A DNA stretch of 64,000 nucleotides, taken from an uncultured Oscillospiraceae bacterium (GTDB lineage Bacteria; Bacillota; Clostridia; Oscillospirales; Oscillospiraceae). Every line of letters starts with the position of its first letter. Position 1 is the stretch's first letter. Shown one piece after another: positions 8,487-16,228 of the stretch. The position numbers and the translations under genes are program-made. The stretch spans positions 17,911-81,910 of the forward strand of contig CAAEUZ010000111.1 of assembly GCA_900759385.1 (NCBI GenBank), in the 5' to 3' direction. The notes below the pieces were generated by a model. It had not been told where the DNA came from, did no database searches, and saw nothing but the letters and a program-made list of their open reading frames with translations.

Positions 8487-8543
8487 ACCAGAATACCGGG
8501 CGCTTGCGACACAGACAATGCGGAGCCCGGCCAAAGCGGCAAA

Positions 8544-8576
8544 AGCGCCCGGCAGGTGGTTAACCTGCCGGGCGCT
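8544..8576. terminator. Bidirectional terminator between convergent genes
   Basis: A 14-bp stem AGCGCCCGGCAGGT with its complement and a 5-nt loop, preceded by GGCAAAA. In the minus direction it is followed by TTTTGCC and can end the lipoprotein gene; in the plus direction it lies behind the patatin gene. Confidence 0.75.
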
Positions 8577-8636
8577 GCGGTAAATACGGCGGTTTTGGCC
8601 TTGGCGGCGCTCATGGCCGCGGTTTGCCGGGGCCGG

Positions 8637-9296
8637 TTATTCGCTCACGAGCTCGATATCGACATCGCCGTTGTTTGCGGACACGTTCAGCGTCTTGCTG
8701 CCGCCGTCCTTGCTCTTAGGCAGGCTGCTGTCGCCTTTTTTGACATCCGACTGGATGGCAAAATCGTCGTAGCTCCCTGTGACCGCCCCAGAGATATCCC
8801 CATTTTTGACGGTCAGGTTCAGGGCAGAGCCCACGTCAAGACGGCCGAAGGTGATGTCCCCTCCGTTGGAGGAAATGCTTATGCTGCCCGTTACAGCCAG
8901 TGCCGGGAGGGATATGTCCTCGTTGGTCGTGGACAGGGTGAGGTTTTCCAGCAGTGCGTCCGGTACTTGCAGGGAGATTTTCCGGTTTTCGGCGGAGGGC
9001 TTTACTCCGATATAATCCGTCCACGCCTTGTCGCTGGCGGCCGTCATGGTCATCGTGCCTCCGGATACGGAGATATCGTAGTACTCCTTGCTGTTCTCGT
9101 AGTACTGGATATGGACCTGGCCGTCCGCAGACAGCGACACTTCAATCTCCCTGTCCTCCACGTCTATATTGATCTCACTGACCTGCGCGTCCGGCGTGTA
9201 GTTCTTTTCCTCAAAGGGTTCGTCGCCGCTGGAGCAGCCGGACAGAACAAAAGCACCGAGGGCGAGGCAGAGCACAAGTGAAATTATCTTCTTCAT
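8637..9296 (-). CDS. Lipoprotein with DUF4097-like beta-repeat domain
   Basis: 219 residues. The N-terminus MKKIISLVLCLALGAFVLSGC has a lysine start, a hydrophobic core and a lipobox with Cys21, so it is a membrane-anchored exported lipoprotein. The rest is rich in short beta strands with repeating N-x-D/G-D-I and S-x-N-G-D steps (STTNEDISL, SSNGGDITF, TVKNGDISG, SANNGDVDI), the right-handed beta pattern of DUF4097 proteins. No catalytic motif was seen. Function unknown. It is followed by a strong terminator. Confidence 0.8.
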   Translation of the reverse strand: MKKIISLVLCLALGAFVLSGCSSGDEPFEEKNYTPDAQVSEINIDVEDREIEVSLSADGQVHIQYYENSKEYYDISVSGGTMTMTAASDKAWTDYIGVKPSAENRKISLQVPDALLENLTLSTTNEDISLPALAVTGSISISSNGGDITFGRLDVGSALNLTVKNGDISGAVTGSYDDFAIQSDVKKGDSSLPKSKDGGSKTLNVSANNGDVDIELVSE

Positions 9297-9326
9297 GGTT
9301 ATATTCCTCCGTAATTGTAGTTTTAA

Positions 9327-9776
9327 TTACATTTCCAGCTCATAGCAGAGCTGTTCTTTGCCGGTTTCCCCGGCGGGGTGAAAGCCGAAGGAGAGGCAGA
9401 GATTTTTCGTGTCCTTGTCACACTCCCCGGCCATTAAGCTCACTTTTTTGACGCCCTGGATTTTCAGGCCCTTTAACACGTGCTCGAGCGCTTTTGCCTC
9501 AAGACCCCGGTCCCGGTACTTGCTGCCCAGCATGAAGCGGTATATCACCGCGGTCTCGGCCTGGGCCTCGGGGCGTTTGTACATGAAGAAACCTATGGGC
9601 ATGTTGTTGCTGTAGATGGCATTGGGGTGCATCTCAGGGTCGAATTTCGTCTCCGCGATGGAAAGCGCGTTGCAGTGGAAGCGCCCATCCGGCGCCGGGG
9701 CGGCGCAGCCGTCGCCGTATGTCAGCTCGCACACGTCCCATATGTTCTGCGCGTCTACCGCTTTTATCCGAATCAT
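9327..9776 (-). CDS. GNAT-family N-acetyltransferase
   Basis: 149 residues. The acetyl-CoA-binding motif A is visible as FMLGSKYRDRGLEAKALEHVL (around residues 85-105), followed by the motif B region KKVSLMAGECDKDTKNLCLSFGF. Length and layout match single-domain GNAT enzymes of the spermidine/aminoglycoside-acetyltransferase kind. It is just downstream of the ABC exporter pair on the same strand, so it could be co-expressed. Substrate cannot be told from sequence. Confidence 0.8.
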   Translation of the reverse strand: MIRIKAVDAQNIWDVCELTYGDGCAAPAPDGRFHCNALSIAETKFDPEMHPNAIYSNNMPIGFFMYKRPEAQAETAVIYRFMLGSKYRDRGLEAKALEHVLKGLKIQGVKKVSLMAGECDKDTKNLCLSFGFHPAGETGKEQLCYELEM

Positions 9777-9791
9777 GGCCGCACCTCGCGT

Positions 9792-10439
9792 CTACAGGGT
9801 CTTGCGCTTCAGGACCGCAATCCCCGCAAGTGACAGCGCGGCGCTCAGCAGCAGGCAGATACCGATGTGCAAGATGGTGTTGGAGTTGAACATGATAAGA
9901 GCGAAGAACCGGCCCAGGACGGCGCGCAGCGGGGCAATGGGCGTGAAAACACAGATTATCGCCGCCAGAATCGCATCCGTCAGCCAGCCGTACCAATACG
10001 CCTGCATGGACAGCAGCACGTGGAGGAAGACCATTACGAGCAGCAAAAAGAACATCTGCTGCAAACCGGCCAGGATAATTCCGTTCTCCGTCCAGTGGCA
10101 CACGTCCATCATGTTGATTACAGTCTGCGCCTGATACGCCGGGTCGATCACGAGGTGTATCAGCGTGTTGAGCAGCGAGATGCCAAAGGCCAACAGGCCG
10201 TAGCTGATGAGGCAGCCTAGGAAGTAGTCCCGCTTGCTCGCGCCAAGGTGCATCAGCTTTGAAAAATCGTAGAGCACGAAAAAGAACGGGGACATGACGG
10301 CCAGCAGCCAGGTATAGTTGCCGTTGCTCAGCACGGTCTCCCCGGACGATGTGGCGCAGACCACCACCAGGGCCGTGACTATGCAGCTTATCTTGTTGCT
10401 TGCGAGCAGGCGCTTCATGATCGCAAAAACCGCTGTCAT
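9792..10439 (-). CDS. ABC exporter membrane subunit
   Basis: 215 residues, about six hydrophobic segments (for example CIVTALVVVCATSS, LLAVMSPFFFVLY, FLLLVMVFLHVLL, ICLLLSAALSLAGIAVL) and few charged loops. Its ATG overlaps the last 4 nt of the ATPase gene (10436-10439), so the two are translationally coupled. This size and partner are typical of ABC-2-like permeases in MerR- or GntR-controlled exporters of Firmicutes. Cargo unknown. Confidence 0.75.
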   Translation of the reverse strand: MTAVFAIMKRLLASNKISCIVTALVVVCATSSGETVLSNGNYTWLLAVMSPFFFVLYDFSKLMHLGASKRDYFLGCLISYGLLAFGISLLNTLIHLVIDPAYQAQTVINMMDVCHWTENGIILAGLQQMFFLLLVMVFLHVLLSMQAYWYGWLTDAILAAIICVFTPIAPLRAVLGRFFALIMFNSNTILHIGICLLLSAALSLAGIAVLKRKTL

Positions 10440-11287
10440 CGCCTCACGCCTCCCTTGTGTCCGACCATTTGGATGAAGAAGTCCTGTAAAGACAGCGCTC
10501 GGACCTCGATAGACGCGCTCTCCTGCGGCGGAGTGTCGAAGATATAGCTCGTCACAAGCCCGCCGACTGTGCTTTGGCCGATGACGTTCAATCCGCGCGT
10601 CGCCGCTTCCACGTCCCGCTGCAAGCCGCTGACGCTGAAGGCTTTCGCCTCCACCGACTGCAGGGTGTCGAAGAAGCGGATGCTGCCCCTGTCGATGATG
10701 ATGAGCTTTTCAATCGTCTTGGCAATCTCCTCGATGATGTGGGTGGACACAATGATTATCCGCGGGTGCTTTTTAAAGCTCTCCGTCAGCATGTCGTAGA
10801 ACTCCACGCGCATGATTGCGTCGAAGCCGAGAACGGGCTCATCCAGAAGGATGACCGCCTTGCTGCTCGCCAGACAGATGATGGTCGAGACCATCGTCTT
10901 CATGCCGAGCGAGAGGTGACTGAACTTCTTCTTCCCGTCCAGCTCAAAGCGCTCCATCATCTCCGAGGCGAAGTCATAATCGTAATCTGGGTTCACTTCT
11001 GAGGCGATTTTCAGCAGCTTCCGTACCGGGAGGTTGAAGTGTTTGGCGAAGTTCTCGATGTAGCTGACGCCTGTGTCCAGAGTGGACGTCGTTATCTCCT
11101 TGCCGTCGACTTTGATGCAGCCGTCCGTAATGTTCTGGTACCCGGCTATGGATTTAAGCAGCGTAGTCTTGCCCGCGCCGTTCCTGCCGAGCAGGCAGTA
11201 GATACCCGGCTCGTCAATGGACAGGGTGATGTTTTTCAGCACGGCGGCCTGCCCGTACCGCTTCGTCACCTGCTTGAGTTCAATCAT
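10436..11287 (-). CDS. ABC exporter ATP-binding subunit
   Basis: 283 residues, start behind AGGAGG. Walker A is GRNGAGKT (34-41), the signature is LSLGMK, Walker B is VILLDEPVLGFD, and the switch His is in VSTHIIEEI. The C-terminal part beyond about residue 215 is an extension seen in YtrB/BcrA-like exporters. It pairs with the downstream permease and is divergent from a MerR regulator. Likely drug, peptide or lipid export; cargo not predictable. Confidence 0.9.
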   Translation of the reverse strand: MIELKQVTKRYGQAAVLKNITLSIDEPGIYCLLGRNGAGKTTLLKSIAGYQNITDGCIKVDGKEITTSTLDTGVSYIENFAKHFNLPVRKLLKIASEVNPDYDYDFASEMMERFELDGKKKFSHLSLGMKTMVSTIICLASSKAVILLDEPVLGFDAIMRVEFYDMLTESFKKHPRIIIVSTHIIEEIAKTIEKLIIIDRGSIRFFDTLQSVEAKAFSVSGLQRDVEAATRGLNVIGQSTVGGLVTSYIFDTPPQESASIEVRALSLQDFFIQMVGHKGGVRR

Positions 11288-11321
11288 TAAACCGTACCTC
11301 CTGAGCGCCGGCGCATACCCG

Positions 11322-11380
11322 TTGCTTTTCGCGGCGCCCTGTGCTAGAATGAACTATAAACCTTTGTGTAACACAAAGGT
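11322..11380 (+). promoter_or_regulatory. merR promoter and 21-bp palindrome
   Basis: TTGCTT (11322-11327) and TAGAAT (11345-11350) are 17 bp apart. A perfect palindrome ACCTTTGTGT-A-ACACAAAGGT lies at 11360-11380, just after the predicted start of transcription and before the ribosome binding site. It could be an operator for the MerR protein or a leader hairpin. Confidence 0.65.
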
Positions 11381-11398
11381 CAAGAGGTGAGTTTTGTT

Positions 11399-12181
11399 TT
11401 GGAGAAATATTTTTCGGTGGGAGAAGCAGCCAGGGCTGTCCATACAACGAGCGAAACGCTGCGGCACTATGACCGCATCGGACTGGTGAAGCCGGGCAGG
11501 AAGGACGAGTGGACCAATTATCGCTATTATACGGAGCAGGACATCGTCCGCCTGAACACCGTGCGGGCTTTGCAGATGATGGACCTGTCCCTGCAGGAGA
11601 TAAAAAAAGTCCTGGAATACGACGACCTGGAAAAAATAATCGCGTTCCTGGAGCGGGCGGAGAAGAAGGCCGACGAAAAAATAGAGGCGCTGAAATACAG
11701 CAAGGCGAAAATCCAGCTGGCGAAAGCGGACTACGAGAGGAAACTGCAGGCACGCGAGGAGCTTAGCGGCACAGTCATCAAAGAGATCCCGGAGCGCGTT
11801 ATCCTGCTCTCGGATACTCTGCAGGTGCCGACGCTCGATAATCTTTGGAATTATCTCAATCACTTTTACGAGAAAGTCACGCCCGCATTGAAAGACAAGT
11901 TTTATTTTGAAGACATGGCCGGCATATATACGGAGGGCGATTTGACGAGGCTCTTTGCCGTCTGCACCCGCTACGTGGATATAGACGGGATAAAGGTGCT
12001 GCCGCAGGGGAAATACCTCTGCGCCAGCTGCAGCGAGGAAAACAGGGAGCAAACCCTGCACGAGCTGACGCACACAGCCCGAACCAGTTACGGCACAGAC
12101 CCGGCGTTTACAGTGCAGATGATAGTGGTCTCAGGCATCCTGCACTGGAACTATGAAACGCAGGTTTGGGTGGGCGCCTGA
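11399..12181 (+). CDS. MerR-family transcriptional regulator
   Basis: 260 residues from TTG 11399, which has AAGAGGTGA 9 nt upstream; an in-frame GTG at 11387 lies inside that site. It has an N-terminal MerR winged helix (KYFSVGEAARAVHTTSETLRHYDRIGLVKP), a long dimerisation coiled coil (residues about 80-130) and a C-terminal effector-binding region of about 110 residues with GyrI-like character, ending QVWVGA. It is divergent from the ABC exporter pair, so it probably senses the compound that pair exports. Confidence 0.88.
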   Translation: MEKYFSVGEAARAVHTTSETLRHYDRIGLVKPGRKDEWTNYRYYTEQDIVRLNTVRALQMMDLSLQEIKKVLEYDDLEKIIAFLERAEKKADEKIEALKYSKAKIQLAKADYERKLQAREELSGTVIKEIPERVILLSDTLQVPTLDNLWNYLNHFYEKVTPALKDKFYFEDMAGIYTEGDLTRLFAVCTRYVDIDGIKVLPQGKYLCASCSEENREQTLHELTHTARTSYGTDPAFTVQMIVVSGILHWNYETQVWVGA

Positions 12182-12217
12182 AATACCGTGCACGGCTGTG
12201 CAAGCCATAAAAAGAAG

Positions 12218-12248
12218 ATGCAGCCGGTCCGCAAGGACCGGCTGCATC
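12218..12248 (-). terminator. Hairpin with T-tract on the minus strand
   Basis: A 14-bp perfect stem GATGCAGCCGGTCC around GCAA. On the minus strand it is followed by TTCTTTTTATGG. Second of two stacked hairpins between the convergent merR and lysR genes. Confidence 0.65.
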
Positions 12249-12264
12249 CGTAATGATTGCAGAA

Positions 12265-12294
12265 AACGCCCGGGCAAATGCTCGGGCGTTTTTT
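12265..12294. terminator. Terminator between merR and lysR
   Basis: Stem AACGCCCG / CGGGCGTT followed by TTTT on the plus strand and by TTTTCT on the minus strand, so it can work in both directions. Confidence 0.8.
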
Positions 12295-12320
12295 GCTGCC
12301 TTGTTACCATTTAAGACGCG

Positions 12321-13202
12321 CTATCTGTAGCTGTCTATTATCATGTGCCTGAAAAGGCGTTCGTGCATACTGAAGTGGCGGTCTTTGCGGGCAATCAGGT
12401 TGACAGGCAGCAAAAATGGATCATTTTTAAGCTCCAGGACCTTGACCTTTTCCAGATCGCGCTCAGTTATTTCATCCGCTATTGTGCGTGCTGCCAGCCC
12501 GGTGTTGTTCGAGACGATGTCTATTACCTGTCTGGGACGGTTGCAGACATAGGCCACGTTCAGCCTGGCCCCGGCGGCCTCAAACTTCTGGCTGAGTTCA
12601 ATGCGCGGGGTGCTGTATTCGTCGGGCACTGCCATTGGAACATTATCCAAATCCTTGATTTCTATCTCGTCTTTGACGGCAAGAGGATGTTCACGGCTGA
12701 CAATAATGACCTGCTTGACCATATCAAGAGTAGTGACATCAAATTTGCTTGTGTCACAGTCGCAATATACGATGCCGAATACTGCGTCGTCATCAGATAC
12801 CATGTCAACACAGTTGCTTGAATAGCCCTCAAAAAGCTTTACTTCAAATTCCTCCGAACCGTTGATAAGAAGCTGCTGCAGTTTGGCCGGCAAACGCACT
12901 ATAACGCTGTTTGTAATAGCTACGCTTATGCGTGCCTTCCCGGAACTTCCGGACGAACAATAGTCATAGATGCGATTTACATGGCGCATTATCGCTTCGG
13001 CCTCACTTTTGAACACTTTACCGTGCTCCGTGAGCACGAGACCGCTGGACTTTCGGCAGAACAAATCGCAGCCCAGCTCGGCCTCAAGCCTGCGTATGGC
13101 AAGGGAGAGCCCCTGCTGAGACATATGTAGCTTTTCCGCCGCCTTGGACATGCTTCCCACATTGCAGACTTCGATATAATAGCGTATCTGATTGATCTCC
13201 AT
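12321..13202 (-). CDS. LysR-family transcriptional regulator
   Basis: 293 residues. It has an N-terminal LysR helix-turn-helix (YYIEVCNVGSMSKAAEKLHMSQQGLSLAIRRLEAELG) and a C-terminal periplasmic-binding-protein-like effector domain from about residue 90. It is divergent from the 9-kb etf/acyl-CoA/SLC13 operon with about 400 bp between, the classic arrangement for a LysR activator of a catabolic operon. The inducer is probably the acid or acyl-CoA that the operon handles (inference). The start is behind CGGAGG. Confidence 0.9.
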   Translation of the reverse strand: MEINQIRYYIEVCNVGSMSKAAEKLHMSQQGLSLAIRRLEAELGCDLFCRKSSGLVLTEHGKVFKSEAEAIMRHVNRIYDYCSSGSSGKARISVAITNSVIVRLPAKLQQLLINGSEEFEVKLFEGYSSNCVDMVSDDDAVFGIVYCDCDTSKFDVTTLDMVKQVIIVSREHPLAVKDEIEIKDLDNVPMAVPDEYSTPRIELSQKFEAAGARLNVAYVCNRPRQVIDIVSNNTGLAARTIADEITERDLEKVKVLELKNDPFLLPVNLIARKDRHFSMHERLFRHMIIDSYR

Positions 13203-13601
13203 TATTGTTTTATCGCCTCCGACAGACTTGGTTGTTTATTCTCATGCACATTTCAATTCTCTCTAAAGTCCGCTTCTATCAGCATCCGATAACGCTCACT
13301 ATAGTAGGGGAAGGGCGCAGCAGGAAAGGCCACTTATCAATAATATCACAATATTTTTAGTTTATCCATACAGCGGGAATTGTATTGATACAACTTGGAC
13401 TAGTTTTTGAAAGCGGTTATTTAATTGACAATCAGCAATAGGTTAAAAAATCTACAATTAGATAAAATCCATAAAAATGTGTTTCTTGTCAGGTCATATC
13501 ATAGGCGATAAAGTAAAAACAAGAAAGGCAAGCGGTTTCGTGGCCGGCCTGTGCGCGGAGCAATGCTGGTGACATTAAGTAAGAGACAGTGGAGGGAAGA
13601 T
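13203..13601. promoter_or_regulatory. Divergent AT-rich control region of the catabolic operon
   Basis: About 400 bp, much more AT-rich than its surroundings, with no credible gene. It contains the perfect dyad TTGTAT-TG-ATACAA at 13380-13393, fitting a LysR box (ATAC half-sites). A possible plus-strand promoter TTGTCA (13486-13491), 17 bp, TAAAGT (13509-13514) lies about 88 nt before the etfB start. Another TTGACA at 13425-13430 lacks a well-spaced -10. Confidence 0.55.
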
Positions 13602-14408
13602 ATGAACATAGTTGTATGCGTAAAGCAGGTGCCTAACACAGAGGAGGAGACACTCAGGCTTGACGCCGGCGGACGCGTCCTTGCACGGGACGGACTGTCC
13701 TCGGCCATGAACGACTTCGACGGTTACGCGCTGGAGGGCGCAGCCAGGCTGAAGGACGCAGACGGGTCGATAAAAATCATTGCCCTCACCTGCGGCCCGG
13801 AACAGGCCAGGGCGGTGCTGAAAAACAGCCTCTCCATTGCAGCGGACGCTGCATACCACGTTTGCGACGCGGCTGCCGCCGGCTCAGACGTATTCGGTAC
13901 GGCCAAAGCCCTTGCCGCCGCCATCAGACGCATAGAGGAGTCGGAAGGGCCGGTGGACGCTGTGTTTTGCGGAAAGCAGACGGTCGATGGCGAGACCGGC
14001 GTACTGGGCGCCGTCCTGTCCGATATGCTGGGATACCCGCTTCTCACCGGCTGTCTGGAGGCGGTGCGTGACGGAGATGGTATCAGGGTGAAGCGGGAAA
14101 TAAAGGGCGGTACAGAGATATACCATATTCCGCTGCCGTGTGTACTGACCTTCGCAAAGCCCGAGTGGCCTGTCCGCTACTCCAACATAAAGCGCAAGCT
14201 GGCCGCAAACCGGGCCGTAATACCGACGTTTGATTTGCAGGAAATAGGCCTTTCCGGCGTAAACATAGGCCTGGCCGCAGCCCGTACACTCATAGTAGGT
14301 TCGGCCCCCGCACCTAAGAGCAGCGGAGGCCTGATGATAAAAGAAGAGACCCCGGAGGAGTCGGCCGGAAAGCTGATTGAACTGCTTGACGCTGCCGGTG
14401 TCGTTTGA
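13602..14408 (+). CDS. etfB: Electron transfer flavoprotein, beta subunit (first copy)
   Basis: 268 residues from ATG 13602 behind GGAGGGAAG. The N-terminal signature NIVVCVKQVPNTEE is typical of EtfB, and the AMP/FAD-binding loop is visible at VFCGKQTVDGETGVLGAVLSDMLGYPLLTG. With EtfA it forms a soluble electron carrier between the acyl-CoA dehydrogenase of this operon and a partner. First gene of the operon 13602-22655; 13 nt before etfA. Whether it is bifurcating cannot be decided from these motifs alone. Confidence 0.93.
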   Translation: MNIVVCVKQVPNTEEETLRLDAGGRVLARDGLSSAMNDFDGYALEGAARLKDADGSIKIIALTCGPEQARAVLKNSLSIAADAAYHVCDAAAAGSDVFGTAKALAAAIRRIEESEGPVDAVFCGKQTVDGETGVLGAVLSDMLGYPLLTGCLEAVRDGDGIRVKREIKGGTEIYHIPLPCVLTFAKPEWPVRYSNIKRKLAANRAVIPTFDLQEIGLSGVNIGLAAARTLIVGSAPAPKSSGGLMIKEETPEESAGKLIELLDAAGVV

Positions 14409-14421
14409 AAGGAGGAGCAAA

Positions 14422-15396
14422 ATGAAAACCGATTCTGGAGCTGTGTGGGTGTTTGTGGACAGCGACGGTTCCGGCCTGGAACTGCTGAAGCCGGCTGGCC
14501 CGCTCGCAAACGCCTTAAATTCGCATGTATGTGCAGTGATGGCGGGAGACAGCGTCGGCGCGGCGGAAAAATGCGCACGTTATGGAGCTGAAAATGTTAT
14601 TGCCGCGGACATGCCTCAAGCTTCGCCGGCAAGGCGTGCCCTGGCCCTCTCGGCACTTGTTTCCGAGCGCTCGCCCGGAGTTGTCCTCTTTCCGTCAACA
14701 GATTCCGGCCGCGAAATTGCCGCACGTACGGCCAACCGCCTCGGCGTCGGGCTGGCCGTGGACTGCAGCGGCTTCGACGTATCTGCTGACGGCTCTGTAA
14801 CCTGGCGGAAATCCGCATTTGGCGGCGAGCTTGTACTCTCCTGCGCATGCGTTGGAGACGGGGTGCAGATGGCGACAATAAGGCAGAACGTTTTCAAGCT
14901 GGACGAGCCCTGTGCGGGGACCTGCGCGGAAATAGAGCGCGCAGTGCCTGCCCAGGCGGACAGCATACCTGAAGCCGAGCTGCTGGAAGTGATACTGGAT
15001 GCCGCCGGAGGCAGGCCGGCGCTTGATACCGCGGAGGTTGTGGTAGCCGGAGGACTCGGCGTGGGAGGCGAGGAGGGCTTTAAACTCCTGGGAGAGCTGG
15101 CGGACCTGCTTGGCGGGACTGTGGGCGCATCCCGCGCTGCAACTGATGCAGGCTGGATATCGACAACCCAGCTTGTCGGACAGACGGGCAAGATAATAGC
15201 GCCCAGGCTTTACATAGCCTGCGGGATATCCGGCGCGCTGCAGCATGTCTGCGGCATGATGGATTCCGGCGTCATTGTCGCCATAAACAAGGATGCCAGC
15301 GCACCTATCTTTGATATAGCGGACTACGGTGTTGTCGGAGACCTCTTCAAGGTAGTACCGGCACTTATAGAGGGGATAAAGAATTCCCGCGCCTGA
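14422..15396 (+). CDS. etfA: Electron transfer flavoprotein, alpha subunit (first copy)
   Basis: 324 residues from ATG 14422 behind AAAGGAGG. The C-terminal FAD domain is clear: GGLGVGGEEGF, then QLVGQTGKIIAPRLYIACGISGALQHVCGMMDSG and INKDASAPIFDIADYGVVGD. There is no extra ferredoxin domain at the N-terminus, unlike LctC/CarE-type EtfA. It partners the EtfB directly upstream and probably exchanges electrons with the acyl-CoA dehydrogenase at 17715. Confidence 0.94.
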   Translation: MKTDSGAVWVFVDSDGSGLELLKPAGPLANALNSHVCAVMAGDSVGAAEKCARYGAENVIAADMPQASPARRALALSALVSERSPGVVLFPSTDSGREIAARTANRLGVGLAVDCSGFDVSADGSVTWRKSAFGGELVLSCACVGDGVQMATIRQNVFKLDEPCAGTCAEIERAVPAQADSIPEAELLEVILDAAGGRPALDTAEVVVAGGLGVGGEEGFKLLGELADLLGGTVGASRAATDAGWISTTQLVGQTGKIIAPRLYIACGISGALQHVCGMMDSGVIVAINKDASAPIFDIADYGVVGDLFKVVPALIEGIKNSRA

Positions 15397-15430
15397 GCAC
15401 CTCAGGGCGGAGTGTTATAAGGAGGTAAAC

Positions 15431-16219
15431 ATGGAATTTCGCAACGTCAAATTTGAGAAGGTTGGCGCCGTGGGTTATATCACCCTGAATAATCCGGCCA
15501 AGCGCAACCCAATCAACATCGACACCCACAGAGAGCTGCGCGAATGCTTTGACCTGTGCGACTATGACGACGAAATACGGGCGGTCGTCATCCGCGGAGC
15601 CGGCGGAAACTTCAGTGCCGGCGGGGACCTTAACGCAATGAAGGCCCGCATAGATCAGGGCATACGCGGAACCCGCCAGGTGTGCCGCGTGGGGGCGGAA
15701 ACAAATCTCAGGCTGCTGAACCTCAAAAAACCTGTTATTGCCTGGGTTGAGGGCGCAATAACCGGTGCCGGCATATCGCTGGCCCTGTCCTGTGACTTCC
15801 AGATAGTGTCCGAAACCAGCAAATGCGCCTTTTCTTTTGTAAACATCGGCTTTGTACCCGACTCAGGGGCTGCATACCTGGTGACGCGCGCAATAGGCAC
15901 AACGCGCGCCAAGGACCTCTTCATGTCCGGCCGCTTTTTCTCTGGGCGCGAGGCCGCTGAATGGGGACTGTTTACGGAAGCTGTCCCGGCAGAAGAGGTC
16001 GAAGAACGAGTAAACAAATATATAAGGAAATACAGCTCAGGCCCCTCCGTCTCTTATGCGGGAATAAAGACGATGATAAACCGCGCGCAGTATGCGGCCT
16101 ATGCCGACGGCATACAGGCCGAGATAGACGCCCAGGGCGAGTGTGAGCTGACCGAGGACTACGTGGAGGCCGTTACGGCATTTCTCGAAAAGAGAAAGCC
16201 GCAGTTTAAGGGAAGGTAG
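15431..16219 (+). CDS. Crotonase-fold enoyl-CoA hydratase/isomerase
   Basis: 262 residues behind ATAAGGAGG. It has a crotonase fold with the oxyanion-hole segments SAGGDL (62-67) and GAITGAG (109-115) for the CoA thioester. The two glutamates of true hydratases (rat Glu144 and Glu164) align here with Ser116 and Phe136, while an Asp is present in VPDSG (Asp144). That Asp pattern is known in PaaG-like and dienoyl-CoA isomerases, so double-bond shifting or an unusual hydration is more likely than standard beta-oxidation hydration. Third gene of the operon. It ends in TAG. Confidence 0.85.
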   Translation: MEFRNVKFEKVGAVGYITLNNPAKRNPINIDTHRELRECFDLCDYDDEIRAVVIRGAGGNFSAGGDLNAMKARIDQGIRGTRQVCRVGAETNLRLLNLKKPVIAWVEGAITGAGISLALSCDFQIVSETSKCAFSFVNIGFVPDSGAAYLVTRAIGTTRAKDLFMSGRFFSGREAAEWGLFTEAVPAEEVEERVNKYIRKYSSGPSVSYAGIKTMINRAQYAAYADGIQAEIDAQGECELTEDYVEAVTAFLEKRKPQFKGR

Positions 16220-16228
16220 GTCGCAGGT

